Source: Mycobacterium gordonae
Lineage (GTDB): Bacteria > Actinomycetota > Actinomycetes > Mycobacteriales > Mycobacteriaceae
Direction of reading: 5' to 3'
DNA length: 64,000 nucleotides
Assembly: GCF_001417955.2 (NCBI RefSeq)
Contig: NZ_LKTM01000350.1
Span: forward strand, 62,001-126,000
The notes beneath the pieces were generated by a model. The model ran no database searches. It was given only the letters and a program-made list of their open reading frames with translations, and had not been told where the DNA came from. Shown here one piece after another: positions 25,799-35,456 of the stretch; positions within the stretch are counted from its first letter, which is position 1; every line of letters begins with the position of its first letter. The position numbers were made by a program, and so were the translations under genes.

Positions 25799-26644
25799 GT
25801 GGCGCTGAGAGCCGTCTATCCGCGTTTCACGCGGCAACTCCAGAGACCGGTCGGCAGTCTGGGCCGAATCGGCGATCACACGCTGTTCTACGGTAGGGCG
25901 CTCGCCGGTATCCCCTTCGCGGTGAGCCGCTACGGGCGCGAGATCATCCGTCTCATCGCCGAAATCAGCATGGGTGCGGGCACTTTGGCGATGATCGGCG
26001 GCACACTGGTGATCGTCGGCTTCCTCACCCTCGCCGCGGGCGGCACGCTGGCGGTCCAGGGGTACAGCTCGCTGGGCAACATCGGCATCGAGGCGTTGAC
26101 CGGATTCCTCGCGGCGTTCATCAATGTCCGCATCGCTGCGCCGATCGTGGCGGGCATCGGCCTGGCGGCCACGTTCGGCGCCGGGGTGACGGCCCAGTTG
26201 GGCGCTATGCGGATCAACGAGGAGATCGACGCGCTGGAATCCATGGCGATCCGGCCGGTTTCGTATCTGGTGAGTACCCGAATCATTGCCGGGATGCTGG
26301 CCATCACGCCGCTGTACAGCATTGCGGTCAGCCTGTCGTTTCTGGCCAGTCAGTTCACCACGGTGATCCTGTTCGGGCAGTCGGGTGGGCTCTATCAGCA
26401 CTACTTCACGACGTTCCTCAACCCGATCGACCTGCTGTGGTCCTTCCTGCAGGCCGTCCTGATGGCGATCACCATTTTGCTGATCCACACGTACTACGGC
26501 TTTTTCGCCTCGGGCGGCCCGGCCGGTGTCGGCGTCGCCACCGGCAACGCGGTGCGGACCTCGCTGATCGTGGTGGTCTCGGTGACACTGCTGATCTCGT
26601 TGTCCATCTACGGTTCCAACGGCAACTTCAACCTGTCGGGCTAG
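25799..26644 (+). CDS. yrbEB: YrbE-type MlaE-family permease, second subunit
   Basis: A 281-residue MlaE/YrbE membrane protein, partner of the previous gene. It carries the matching loop EEIDALESMAIRPVSYLV and several transmembrane segments. The GTG start at 25799 follows GAAGGAGGTG. The 29-base gap to the previous gene supports cotranscription. Together the two form the permease that receives lipid from the Mce hexamer. Confidence 0.95.
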   Translation: MALRAVYPRFTRQLQRPVGSLGRIGDHTLFYGRALAGIPFAVSRYGREIIRLIAEISMGAGTLAMIGGTLVIVGFLTLAAGGTLAVQGYSSLGNIGIEALTGFLAAFINVRIAAPIVAGIGLAATFGAGVTAQLGAMRINEEIDALESMAIRPVSYLVSTRIIAGMLAITPLYSIAVSLSFLASQFTTVILFGQSGGLYQHYFTTFLNPIDLLWSFLQAVLMAITILLIHTYYGFFASGGPAGVGVATGNAVRTSLIVVVSVTLLISLSIYGSNGNFNLSG

Positions 26645-26663
26645 GGGAGGTGCGGAGAGTTCA

Positions 26664-27923
26664 GTGACAGCAAACGTGCCGGCGGGCCGCCACGGCCCGA
26701 GTACCAAGGGACGGTCGCACCATTCCGGCCGTCCCAAGCCACGCGGTTACGTGCGCCCGCTGATGGGCCTGGCCACCGTCGTCGTCATCCTCGCGATCTT
26801 CGCCCTGTCAATCGGGCTGTTCCAAGGCGATTTCACCGAAAGCGTGCCCGTCACTGTGGTCTCGCCTCGCGCCGGCCTGGTGATGAACCCCGAAGCCAAA
26901 GTGAAGATGCGCGGCGTCATGGTAGGCAAGGTCGAGTCCATCGAGGAGCGGCCGAACGGTCAGGCGGTGCTGCACCTGGCGATGCAGCCGTCGGCAATGC
27001 GTCTCATCCCGCGCAATGTGCTCGTCGACATCGCTTCCACGACCGTCTTCGGCGCGAAGTTCATCGAGTTGATTCCGCCCGACCAGCCTTCGCCGCAGAC
27101 CCTGCAGCCGCACCAGGTACTCGAGGGCAAGGGCGTCACGGTCGAGGTCAACACCGTCTTCCAGCAACTCACCAACCTGCTGTCGAACATCGATCCGGCC
27201 AAACTCAACGAGACGCTCGGCGCGATTGCTTCGGCGATGAACGGTCGTGGCCACAAGATCGGTCAGGCACTGTCCGACCTCGATGCCTTTCTGGCCAAGC
27301 AGGATCCGGCGCTGCCCGCGCTGAACCATGACCTCTCGGTCCTGCCCGTGGTGAGCAACGCCTACGCCGACGCGGCACCGGACCTGATCGGGTCGGCCGA
27401 GAACGCGATCAGGATCAGCAAGTCGGTCGTCGAAGAGCAACAGAACCTGGACGCATTCCTGATCAGCTCAATTGGTTTGGCCGACATCGGCAACGAGGTG
27501 ATCGGCGGGAACCGGCAGGCCCTGACCGACGTCTTACACCTGCTCCTGCCCACCACCAACCTCACCAACGAGTACCACCAGGCGCTGTGGTGCGGCCTGG
27601 CCGGCTCCCTCGTGAACCTGCACTCGCCCAACCTGCCCGAGCCGATGATCAAGGTGTTGGTGTACATCGGGTTCGGCGCCGAGCGTTACCGCTACCCGAG
27701 CAACCTGCCCAAGGTGGCCGCTACGGGCGGCCCACAGTGCCAGACGCTTCCCGTGGTGCCCTATGACGTCGCGCCGCCGTTCGTGGTGGCCGACGTGGGC
27801 GCCAACCCGATGGAGTACGGGAACCAGCAACTACTGCTCAACTCCGACGCCCTCAAGCAACTGCTGTACGGGCCGATCGACGGACCGCCGCGCAACACGA
27901 TGCAAATAGGACAACCCGGATGA
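26664..27923 (+). CDS. mceA: Mce family protein A
   Basis: A 419-residue MCE-domain protein with an N-terminal membrane segment (about residues 35-55) followed by the MCE domain (VSPRAGLVMNPEAKVKMRGV region) and a helical domain. MceA-F form a hexameric tunnel across the periplasm. GTG 26664 is the start, with GGAGAG upstream. Its stop overlaps mceB (ATGA). Confidence 0.95.
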   Translation: MTANVPAGRHGPSTKGRSHHSGRPKPRGYVRPLMGLATVVVILAIFALSIGLFQGDFTESVPVTVVSPRAGLVMNPEAKVKMRGVMVGKVESIEERPNGQAVLHLAMQPSAMRLIPRNVLVDIASTTVFGAKFIELIPPDQPSPQTLQPHQVLEGKGVTVEVNTVFQQLTNLLSNIDPAKLNETLGAIASAMNGRGHKIGQALSDLDAFLAKQDPALPALNHDLSVLPVVSNAYADAAPDLIGSAENAIRISKSVVEEQQNLDAFLISSIGLADIGNEVIGGNRQALTDVLHLLLPTTNLTNEYHQALWCGLAGSLVNLHSPNLPEPMIKVLVYIGFGAERYRYPSNLPKVAATGGPQCQTLPVVPYDVAPPFVVADVGANPMEYGNQQLLLNSDALKQLLYGPIDGPPRNTMQIGQPG

Positions 27924-28951
27924 GCAACTCACGCGGGATGATCATCAAGTTCGGCGCCTTCGCGCTGGTCATGGTGTTGCTGACGATTTCCCTGTTCTTC
28001 ATCTTCGGCCAGTACCAAACCGGTTCCACCACGGAGTATTCCGCGCTCTTCACCGACGTCTCGCGCCTCAAAGAGGGGCAGACCGTGCGGGTCGCCGGTG
28101 TCCGGGTGGGCACGGTGAACAGCGTCGAATTGCGCTCGGACAAAAAGGTTCTGGTCAAGTTCGACGCCAACCGCGACGTGGTGCTCACCGGAGGAACCCG
28201 CGCTGTCATCCGGTACCTGAACCTGGTGGGTGACCGCTACCTCGAGCTTCTCGACGGTCCGGGCAATACCAAACCGCTGCCGGGAGGTGCGGAGATCCCG
28301 ATCGACCGCACCGCGCCGGCTCTGGACCTGGACCTGTTGCTGGGTGGATTGAAGCCGGTCACCAAGGGCCTGAAGGCCGAAGACGTCAACGCGCTCAGCG
28401 CATCGCTGATCGAGGTGTTCCAGGGCGAGGGCGGGACACTGCAGTCGTTGCTGTCCAAGACGTCGTCATTCTCGAACACGTTGGCCGACAACAGCGATAC
28501 CGTGCAGGCCCTGATCGACAACCTCAACACCGTGGTGGGCACCGTCAACGCCGAGGGCACCAAGTTCTCCGGCGCGATCGACCGGTTGGAGCGCCTGATC
28601 AGCGGACTGTCCTCCGACCGCGACACGATCGGTGCCGCAATCACCGCTCTGGACAACGGAACCGCCTCGATCGCGGATCTGTTGACCCGTGCCCGTCCGC
28701 CGTTGTCCGGCACCATCGACCAACTGAACCGGCTGGCTCCGCTGCTGGACAAGGACAAGAACCTGATCGACATTTCGCTGAAGAAGTTGCCGAACAACTA
28801 CCGCAAGCTGACCAGGCTGGGCGCATACGGCGCCTGGTTCCCCTACTACCTGTGCGGCCTTGCGCTGCGGGTCTCAGACCTGCAGTACCGAACGGTCGAG
28901 GTGGGTGTCACCCACCAGGTCACCGGGAGGTGTGCGGAACCCGATGCTTAA
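27920..28951 (+). CDS. mceB: Mce family protein B
   Basis: A 343-residue Mce protein: an N-terminal membrane segment at residues 7-30, the MCE domain with SRLKEGQTVRVAGVRVGTV, then long helices. It is coupled to mceA by ATGA overlap. The length is normal for MceB proteins. The 3' end overlaps mceC by 8 bases. Confidence 0.95.
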   Translation: MSNSRGMIIKFGAFALVMVLLTISLFFIFGQYQTGSTTEYSALFTDVSRLKEGQTVRVAGVRVGTVNSVELRSDKKVLVKFDANRDVVLTGGTRAVIRYLNLVGDRYLELLDGPGNTKPLPGGAEIPIDRTAPALDLDLLLGGLKPVTKGLKAEDVNALSASLIEVFQGEGGTLQSLLSKTSSFSNTLADNSDTVQALIDNLNTVVGTVNAEGTKFSGAIDRLERLISGLSSDRDTIGAAITALDNGTASIADLLTRARPPLSGTIDQLNRLAPLLDKDKNLIDISLKKLPNNYRKLTRLGAYGAWFPYYLCGLALRVSDLQYRTVEVGVTHQVTGRCAEPDA

Positions 28952-30026
28952 GTACCGCGGAGCGCGCCTGATTCGAGCCGGATTCATCGGTGTCGTGTTG
29001 ATAGTTCTGGTCATCGCCGTGGGTCTGTCCCCGGACCAGTTGCTGCAGCGGGCCACCACGGTCCGGTACCAGGCGGTGTTCGCCGACGCCGGCGGCCTGG
29101 TGACCGGCAATGACGTGACGGTGTCGGGCATCAAGGTGGGCAGCGTGTCGGGCATGTCGCTGCAGGGTGGTGATGTCCTGGTGACGTTCACCGTCAAGGG
29201 TGCCGTGCAACTCGGTTCGGCCAGCACCGCCCACATTCGCACCGGTTCGCTACTGGGCCAGCGGGTCTTGACCGTCGAATCCACCGGCAGCGGCAACATG
29301 CGCCCGATGGCCGTCATCCCGCTGTCGCGAACCTCCTCGCCCTACTCCCTGTCCGAGGCCGTCGGTGACCTCGCCTCAGACATCGCCGGGACCAACACCG
29401 ACACCCTCAACCAGTCCCTGGACACGCTATCGAACACGCTGAATCAGATTGCGCCACAACTGGGCCCGACGTTCGACGGGGTGACCCGGCTGTCGTCGAC
29501 CCTGAATGAACGCAATCAGACGTTGAGTCAGTTGCTCAAGGGCGCAGCCGATGTCACGCACATCCTCTCGGAGCGCAGCAACCAGCTGAACACCCTGATC
29601 CTCAATGCCGATGACCTGCTGTCCATGCTCGTCGAGCGGCGGCAGGCGATCGTGCGGTTGCTCGCCAGCACTTCCTCGGTGGCCAAACAACTCTCGGGTC
29701 TGGTGCACGACAACGAGGCGAAGCTGGCGCCGACGCTGACCAAGCTGAACTCGGTCACAGCGATGCTGGAGGAGAACCGCGACAACCTCGGCAAAGCGTT
29801 GCCCGGGCTGGCCAAGTTCGAGTTGACCCAGGGTGAGACCGTATCCAGCGGTTTCTACTACAACCCGTTCATCCCGAACATCTTCACGCTGCAGTTCTTC
29901 CAATGGTTGTTCGACTACGCCTTCGGCTTCCGCGCCTACGGTGCGCCGGGACAACCGCCGGACAACGCCGGCCCGCGGGCGTTGCTGCCGTTCCCGTTCA
30001 ACCAGAACCCGGGAGGCTCGCGATGA
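28944..30026 (+). CDS. mceC: Mce family protein C
   Basis: A 360-residue Mce protein with an N-terminal membrane segment (residues about 9-27), the MCE domain (GGLVTGNDVTVSGIKVGSV) and coiled-coil-like helices rich in Asn, Gln and Leu. ATG 28944 is chosen; GTG 28932 is closer to GGGAGG but too close for good spacing. It ends with a Pro-rich tail and overlaps mceD by ATGA. Confidence 0.92.
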   Translation: MLKYRGARLIRAGFIGVVLIVLVIAVGLSPDQLLQRATTVRYQAVFADAGGLVTGNDVTVSGIKVGSVSGMSLQGGDVLVTFTVKGAVQLGSASTAHIRTGSLLGQRVLTVESTGSGNMRPMAVIPLSRTSSPYSLSEAVGDLASDIAGTNTDTLNQSLDTLSNTLNQIAPQLGPTFDGVTRLSSTLNERNQTLSQLLKGAADVTHILSERSNQLNTLILNADDLLSMLVERRQAIVRLLASTSSVAKQLSGLVHDNEAKLAPTLTKLNSVTAMLEENRDNLGKALPGLAKFELTQGETVSSGFYYNPFIPNIFTLQFFQWLFDYAFGFRAYGAPGQPPDNAGPRALLPFPFNQNPGGSR

Positions 30027-31432
30027 TGCGGCGCAAGGGTTTCAAGCTGGCCCTCGCTGTCCTGCTGGCGGTGCTGCTCGTGGTCGGCGCGGGGGTCGCC
30101 ATCCGCAACACGTTCTTCCGGCCCACCACGATCATCGCCTACTTCCACACCGCCACCGCGATCTATCCCGGCGACGATGTGCGGGTATCGGGCCTGAAGG
30201 TGGGCACCATCGAATCGATCGAACCGGCCGGAACCCAGGCCAAAATGGTGATGCACGTGGACCACGGCATCTCCATTCCGGCGGACGCGAAAGCGGTGAT
30301 CGTCGCCCAGAACCTGGTGGCGGCGCGCTATGTCCAGCTCACGCCCGCCTACCGCTCCACCGGTGCCACGATGGCCGACGGCGCGGTGATACCGGTCAAC
30401 CGGACCGCGACACCCGTCGAGTGGGACGAGATCAAAGACCAATTGATGCGGTTGGCAACCGATTTCGGCCCCAACAGCAGGGTGTCGACGCCGTCGGTGG
30501 CGCGTTTCATCGACGCCGCCGCGAACGCGCTCGGCGGCAACGGTGACAAGCTGCGCCAGACGCTGGGCCAATTGTCGGCGCTGGGACGGATTTTCGCCAA
30601 CGGCAGCGGCAACCTCGTCGACATCATCAAGAATCTGCAGACTTTCGTCGGCGCCCTGCGGGACAGCAACGTCCAGCTCGTGCAGTTCAACGACCGGCTG
30701 GCCAGCCTCACCAGCGTGCTCGACGACAACAAATCCACCCTGGACGCGGCGCTGACCGACCTCTCGAGTGCGGTCGGAGAAGTGCAGCGGTTCATCGCGG
30801 GCAGCCGTGACCAGACCGCTGAGCAGATCACCCGGTTGGCCGACCTAACCCAGATTCTCGTCGATAACAAGATGGCGCTGCAGAACGTGCTGCACGTGGC
30901 ACCGAACGCACTTGCCAACGCCTACAACGACTACGACCCCGACGTCGGCAACGTCCGCGGCGGCGTCGGCCTGCAGAATCTCAGCAACCCCACCAACGCC
31001 TTCTGCTCGCAGATCGGCGCGCTGGAGAACGTCACCTCGGTCGAGACCGGCAAGTTGTGCGGCCTGTATCTGAGTCCCGCACTGAAGGTGTTCAACCCGC
31101 TGACCTATTTCAACTTCAACTATTTCCCGATCCCGGTGAACCCGATTCTGGCCCCGGCATTCGATCCGAAGAACGTCGTCTACACCGAGCAACGGCTGGC
31201 GCCGGGCGGAGAGGGCCCGAAGCCGACGGCGCCCGAATTACCGCCCGCCGTGTCGGCATACACGGGCCTGCCGGGCGACGTCCCGGAAGCGCCACCACCG
31301 CCCGGGCCGCCGGCGCGGATACCGGGTGCGGCGATGCCCGAGCCGCCGCCGCCGAGTGTGCCGCCGGCGCCGGCGCCGGCGCCGCAGAGCGTGCCAGAAC
31401 TGCTGTTGCCCGCGGAGAGGCCACAACCATGA
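30023..31432 (+). CDS. mceD: Mce family protein D
   Basis: A 469-residue Mce protein. The N-terminal membrane segment covers about residues 8-28, followed by the MCE domain (IYPGDDVRVSGLKVGTI) and the helical part. The last 70 residues are Pro- and Ala-rich, a tail common in MceD proteins. ATG 30023 has GGGAGG six bases upstream. It overlaps mceC and mceE by ATGA. Confidence 0.95.
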   Translation: MMRRKGFKLALAVLLAVLLVVGAGVAIRNTFFRPTTIIAYFHTATAIYPGDDVRVSGLKVGTIESIEPAGTQAKMVMHVDHGISIPADAKAVIVAQNLVAARYVQLTPAYRSTGATMADGAVIPVNRTATPVEWDEIKDQLMRLATDFGPNSRVSTPSVARFIDAAANALGGNGDKLRQTLGQLSALGRIFANGSGNLVDIIKNLQTFVGALRDSNVQLVQFNDRLASLTSVLDDNKSTLDAALTDLSSAVGEVQRFIAGSRDQTAEQITRLADLTQILVDNKMALQNVLHVAPNALANAYNDYDPDVGNVRGGVGLQNLSNPTNAFCSQIGALENVTSVETGKLCGLYLSPALKVFNPLTYFNFNYFPIPVNPILAPAFDPKNVVYTEQRLAPGGEGPKPTAPELPPAVSAYTGLPGDVPEAPPPPGPPARIPGAAMPEPPPPSVPPAPAPAPQSVPELLLPAERPQP

Positions 31433-32694
31433 GGACCCGCAGCGCGATGCGGCGAATCCGCATGATGATCGGTGTCGGTCTGTGCGTGATGCTGACCTCG
31501 ACCGGCTGCGCCTTCAGTGGCCTGAACTCCCTGCCACTGCCGGGGGCGGTGGGACGCGGCCCCGGTTCGACCAGCTATCACGTCGAGATAGCCAATGTCG
31601 GCACGCTGGAAGCCAATTCGCCGGTGATGATCAACGATGTCATCGTCGGCAGCATTCGGAAATTGTCGGTGCGGGGCTGGCACGCCGATGTCGAGGTGTC
31701 CGTGCAGCCTCACGTGGTGATTCCGGCCAACGCAGTGGCCAGCGTCGGCCAGACCAGCTTGCTGGGATCGATGCACCTGCAACTGAACACGCCGCTGGGC
31801 CAGGCGCCGACCGGCCGCCTGCAACCGGGCGCCACCATCCCGCTCAACCGTTCCTCGACCTACCCGTCGACCGAGCAGACGCTGTCCTCGTTGTCGGTGG
31901 TCCTCAACGCCGGCGGGCTGGGACAGATCGGGGACATCATCAACAACTTCAACGCCGCGCTCTCCGGCCGCGCGGGCGACGTCCGGGATCTGCTGAACCG
32001 GCTCGACCGGTTCGTCGGCACCTTTGACGCCCAGCGCGACAACATCGTGGCGTCGGTCCAGGCGCTGAACCGGCTTTCCGGCACGCTGGCCGGGCAGCGC
32101 GACGTGATCACCCAGGCGCTGAACAAGATTCCGCCGGCGCTCGACGTGCTCAACCGGGAGCGGCCCCGCCTCACCACCGCGTTGAACAAACTCGGCACGT
32201 TCAGCAACACGGCAACCCGACTAGTCAATGACGCGGGCGACGACCTGGTGAATAACCTCAAGAACCTCGAGCCCACCATCAGCGCGCTGGCCGACGTGGG
32301 ACCCGATCTCGATGCGGCCCTTGCCTACGCGCCGACTTTCCCGTTCACCCAGGGCTTCATCGACCGCTACGTCCGGGGCGACTACGTCAACGGTTACTTC
32401 ATCATCGACCTGACGAACGCGGCGTTGCGCAGGAGCATCTTGCGCGGCACCCATTGGGAACGGCTAGGGGCCGAGAGCGTCCCGGCGGCCGGCGAACCCG
32501 AGTACCTGCAGTTCCGGTACGGCGCGCCCGGTGCTCCCGGCTCGTACCTGCCCGGTCCGCCCCCCGCGGCTGCACCCGGACCTCCGCCGGCCGCACCCGG
32601 ACCGCCGCCCTCGTCGGCGCCGGCGGCCGATCAGAGCGCAACACTGCCAAACGGGTTGCCGCCCGCTGTCGCACCGGCGGAGGGGAGTGGCTAG
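31429..32694 (+). CDS. mceE: Mce family lipoprotein E
   Basis: A 421-residue Mce protein that carries a lipobox-like LTSTGC near residue 26, as expected for MceE, the lipoprotein of the hexamer. The MCE domain follows (VIVGSIRKLSV), then helices and a Pro/Ala-rich C terminus. The start ATG is within the mceD stop (ATGA at 31429-31432). The lipobox has Ser rather than Leu at position -3, a small departure from the usual form. Confidence 0.93.
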   Translation: MRTRSAMRRIRMMIGVGLCVMLTSTGCAFSGLNSLPLPGAVGRGPGSTSYHVEIANVGTLEANSPVMINDVIVGSIRKLSVRGWHADVEVSVQPHVVIPANAVASVGQTSLLGSMHLQLNTPLGQAPTGRLQPGATIPLNRSSTYPSTEQTLSSLSVVLNAGGLGQIGDIINNFNAALSGRAGDVRDLLNRLDRFVGTFDAQRDNIVASVQALNRLSGTLAGQRDVITQALNKIPPALDVLNRERPRLTTALNKLGTFSNTATRLVNDAGDDLVNNLKNLEPTISALADVGPDLDAALAYAPTFPFTQGFIDRYVRGDYVNGYFIIDLTNAALRRSILRGTHWERLGAESVPAAGEPEYLQFRYGAPGAPGSYLPGPPPAAAPGPPPAAPGPPPSSAPAADQSATLPNGLPPAVAPAEGSG

Positions 32695-34326
32695 ATGCTG
32701 ACCCGCTTCATCCGAATCCAGTTGGCGGTCTTCGCGATCGTGGGCGTCATCGGCCTGTTCGTGATGGTCATCTACTACGTGCAGGCCCCGACGCTGCTCG
32801 GGATCGGCAAGATGACGGTGACACTGGAACTGCGTGAGACTGGAAACCTCTACCGCTTCAGCAATGTCACGTACCGCGGCGTACAGATCGGCAAGGTCAC
32901 CGGCGTGGAGCTGACCGCCCGTGGCGCGAAAGCCACGATGCGGCTGGACACTTCGCCGAAGATCCCTGCTGATCTGGATGCGGAGGTGCGCAGCATCTCT
33001 GCGGTGGGCGAGCAGTACGTCGATCTGCGCCCCCGGACCGACTCGGGACCCTATTTGCACGACGGTTCGGTGATCGCGGCAAAGGACACCAAGACTCCGC
33101 AGCCGATCGGTCCCGTACTGGATCAGACCAGCGCGCTACTCAACAGCATCCCGCAGGGCAAGCTCACCCAGCTGCTCGATGAATCGTTCAAGGCATTCAA
33201 CGGCGCGAGTTACGATTTCGGCTCCCTCTTCGATTCGTCGGCCCAGATCTCCGGTGACCTCAACGGCGTCTCCGACCGGGCGCGCAGTCTGACCGAGGAC
33301 ACCGGGCCATTGCTGGACAGTCAAGCGCAGACCGCCGGCTCGATCCGGCGCTGGGCCCACAGCTTGGCCGGGTTCACCGGTCAACTGGCGACAAACGATC
33401 CGCAGGTGCGCACGCTGCTGGAAAACGGGCCCGAAGCGCTGAACGAGGCGTCCCGGCTGCTGGACCAGATCAAGCCGACGCTGCCGGTGCTGCTGGCCAA
33501 CCTCACGACGATCGGCCAGATCGGGGTGACGTACCACGCATCGCTGGAGCAGGTATTGGTGATTCTGCCGCCGTTCACCGCAGCCATTCAATCGTTCCTG
33601 GGCACCAAGAGCCCGACCGGATTGGCCACCGGCGCCTTCAATCTCATCCTCAGCGACCCGCCCGCCTGCACCGTCGGATTCCTGCCGCCGAGTCAATGGC
33701 GCTCGCCGGCCGACACCACCACCATCGACACCCCCGACGGGTTGTACTGCAAGCTCCCGCAGGATTCACCGATCGGGGTGCGTGGCGCGCGCAACTACCC
33801 GTGCATGGGACACCCGGGTAAGCGCGCGCCGACCGTCGAGATCTGTGACAGCGACAAGCCGTTCATGCCGCTGGCGATGCGGCAGCACGCGTTCGGCACC
33901 TACCCGCTCGACCCGAACCTGCTTGCCCAGGGGATTCCGCCGGACGACCGGGTCAACTGGAACCGTGAACGGATCTTCGGCCCGGTCGATGGAACACCGC
34001 TGCCGGCCGGCGTGGTGCCTCCGCCGGCGGGGGCACCGGTGGCACCGGGGATCACGCCGCAGGCGCCGATGGGCCAGGTGACCTCCATCGCACCGCTCGA
34101 CACGGCCGGCGGCACGTCGCCGCCGCCGGCGGCGGCGCCCGGCGCCGCGCCGTCAGCCGCGCCGAGTGCGTTCGGGCGCAACGAATCCCCGGGTCCCTCG
34201 GTGGCGTTCGCTCAATACAACCCGGAGAACGGCAGCTACGTGGCGCCCGATGGCCAGGTCTATCGTCAGACGGATCTCGTCGCTTCCAAGGCTCCGAAGA
34301 CGTGGAAGGACATGTTCGCTCTCTGA
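32695..34326 (+). CDS. mceF: Mce family protein F
   Basis: A 543-residue Mce protein, the last of the operon. It has an N-terminal membrane segment (about 8-30), the MCE domain (RFSNVTYRGVQIGKVTGVEL), a helical region, and a long Pro/Ala/Gly-rich tail. It starts directly after the mceE stop. It ends 11 bases from the convergent secreted-protein gene at 34338. Confidence 0.95.
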   Translation: MLTRFIRIQLAVFAIVGVIGLFVMVIYYVQAPTLLGIGKMTVTLELRETGNLYRFSNVTYRGVQIGKVTGVELTARGAKATMRLDTSPKIPADLDAEVRSISAVGEQYVDLRPRTDSGPYLHDGSVIAAKDTKTPQPIGPVLDQTSALLNSIPQGKLTQLLDESFKAFNGASYDFGSLFDSSAQISGDLNGVSDRARSLTEDTGPLLDSQAQTAGSIRRWAHSLAGFTGQLATNDPQVRTLLENGPEALNEASRLLDQIKPTLPVLLANLTTIGQIGVTYHASLEQVLVILPPFTAAIQSFLGTKSPTGLATGAFNLILSDPPACTVGFLPPSQWRSPADTTTIDTPDGLYCKLPQDSPIGVRGARNYPCMGHPGKRAPTVEICDSDKPFMPLAMRQHAFGTYPLDPNLLAQGIPPDDRVNWNRERIFGPVDGTPLPAGVVPPPAGAPVAPGITPQAPMGQVTSIAPLDTAGGTSPPPAAAPGAAPSAAPSAFGRNESPGPSVAFAQYNPENGSYVAPDGQVYRQTDLVASKAPKTWKDMFAL

Positions 34327-34337
34327 GGCGGGTGGGT

Positions 34338-34856
34338 TCAGCCGATCCTGTCCAGCCGGAACGGTTGCTCGATGTACAGCGGGGCGTTGGTGCCGCAGGC
34401 ACCGCTGGCGCCGGCTATGTGTTCCCGCCCGGCCAAAACCGATGAGCCGAGCACGTTTTCACCGGTTTCCGGGTTGGCGGGATAGAAGTAGAAAACTTCA
34501 TGCCCGGTGAACGTGGTGCCGTCGTCGCACGTCTCCCAGTTCGGTACGTCCCGCTTGACGTACCAGTTGAGCCCATCGTGCATGGTCATCTGCGCCGTCC
34601 AGCCCTGGTCGCTGACCACCTGGCCACTGCAGTCCTGCGCGGTCGAACACGACGAGCTGATCGTCCAGGTGCTCTGCACCACGGCTTCGTCGTGATACAC
34701 GGTTCGGGTCCGCGCCCAGTCGCCGATCAGGGTGGCGGTGAATCTGCCGTTGATGGCCGGGTTGTAGGCCGAGGCAGTCGGGGCCGTGTGGAGCATGACC
34801 GCCATTCCGCCCACCGCGAGGGTGGCGCTGACCGCCGCACTTACTGAACGCATCAC
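34338..34856 (-). CDS. secreted protein of unknown function
   Basis: A 172-residue protein with a signal peptide (hydrophobic core, cleavage near TASA, residue 30). The mature part has four or more Cys and a beta-rich pattern (FTATLIGDWARTRTVYHDEAV). I do not recognise a family. It is convergent with mceF and lies beside the Mam pair, so it may act in the cell envelope with the Mce system; that is inference from position. Confidence 0.75.
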   Translation of the reverse strand: MMRSVSAAVSATLAVGGMAVMLHTAPTASAYNPAINGRFTATLIGDWARTRTVYHDEAVVQSTWTISSSCSTAQDCSGQVVSDQGWTAQMTMHDGLNWYVKRDVPNWETCDDGTTFTGHEVFYFYPANPETGENVLGSSVLAGREHIAGASGACGTNAPLYIEQPFRLDRIG

Positions 34857-34931
34857 CTGCTGCTCCTCGACGCGCCGTATTCGGAGAATTTCACCTGCGG
34901 TCGAACGTTCACAGCGAAAGTAGATATGAGC

Positions 34932-35456
34932 TCACATGCTCTCGAATTTCTCAATTAGCCATGAACTGTCGACCTTTTTCAACGTTACCCGAAGGCTGCT
35001 CGATGTCACCACCGGTTCCGGCTTTTCCTTGCTTGCCGTCTTTTGTTTTACGAAAACCAGTACCACGGCCGAATTCGGATTCAGTTCGGCGACCGCCGCC
35101 TTGACCACGGTAGCGGTGGTGGTGACCTGTGCACGCTGGGTCGACGGTCCCACGATCTGGTCGGCGAACTGCTGGTAATAGCGCAGGTAATTCTCGGTGA
35201 TCCTGGATTTGGCGTTGTCCATATCGCGGCCGAGCGTGGCGGGCGAATAGGACAGCAACGCCACGGTGCCGTCGCTGGCGGCCTTGACGACCTCGCGGGT
35301 GACCGCGCGGTCGGTGTCCATGTCGGATCGGTACACGAAGTAGAAATAGCCGGCGCTGAACCCGGTGGTGCCGACAACCAGCATCGTCAGCACGATCACC
35401 CGCCACCGCGACAGGCAACGATGCAGCCGGCGCCGTTCGGTGCGCGCAACCGTCAC
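34932..35456 (-). CDS. Mce-associated membrane (Mam) protein, second of pair
   Basis: A 174-residue Mam protein with a single N-terminal membrane segment (about residues 20-42) and an outside domain beginning DRAVTREVVKAASDGTVALLSYSPATL, which is the Mam hallmark. It starts at GTG 35456 within the stop of its partner (GTGA). Mam proteins help stabilise Mce complexes. The pair is on the strand opposite the mce operon, so it is not cotranscribed with it. A similar pair lies at 50172-51664. Confidence 0.88.
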   Translation of the reverse strand: MTVARTERRRLHRCLSRWRVIVLTMLVVGTTGFSAGYFYFVYRSDMDTDRAVTREVVKAASDGTVALLSYSPATLGRDMDNAKSRITENYLRYYQQFADQIVGPSTQRAQVTTTATVVKAAVAELNPNSAVVLVFVKQKTASKEKPEPVVTSSSLRVTLKKVDSSWLIEKFESM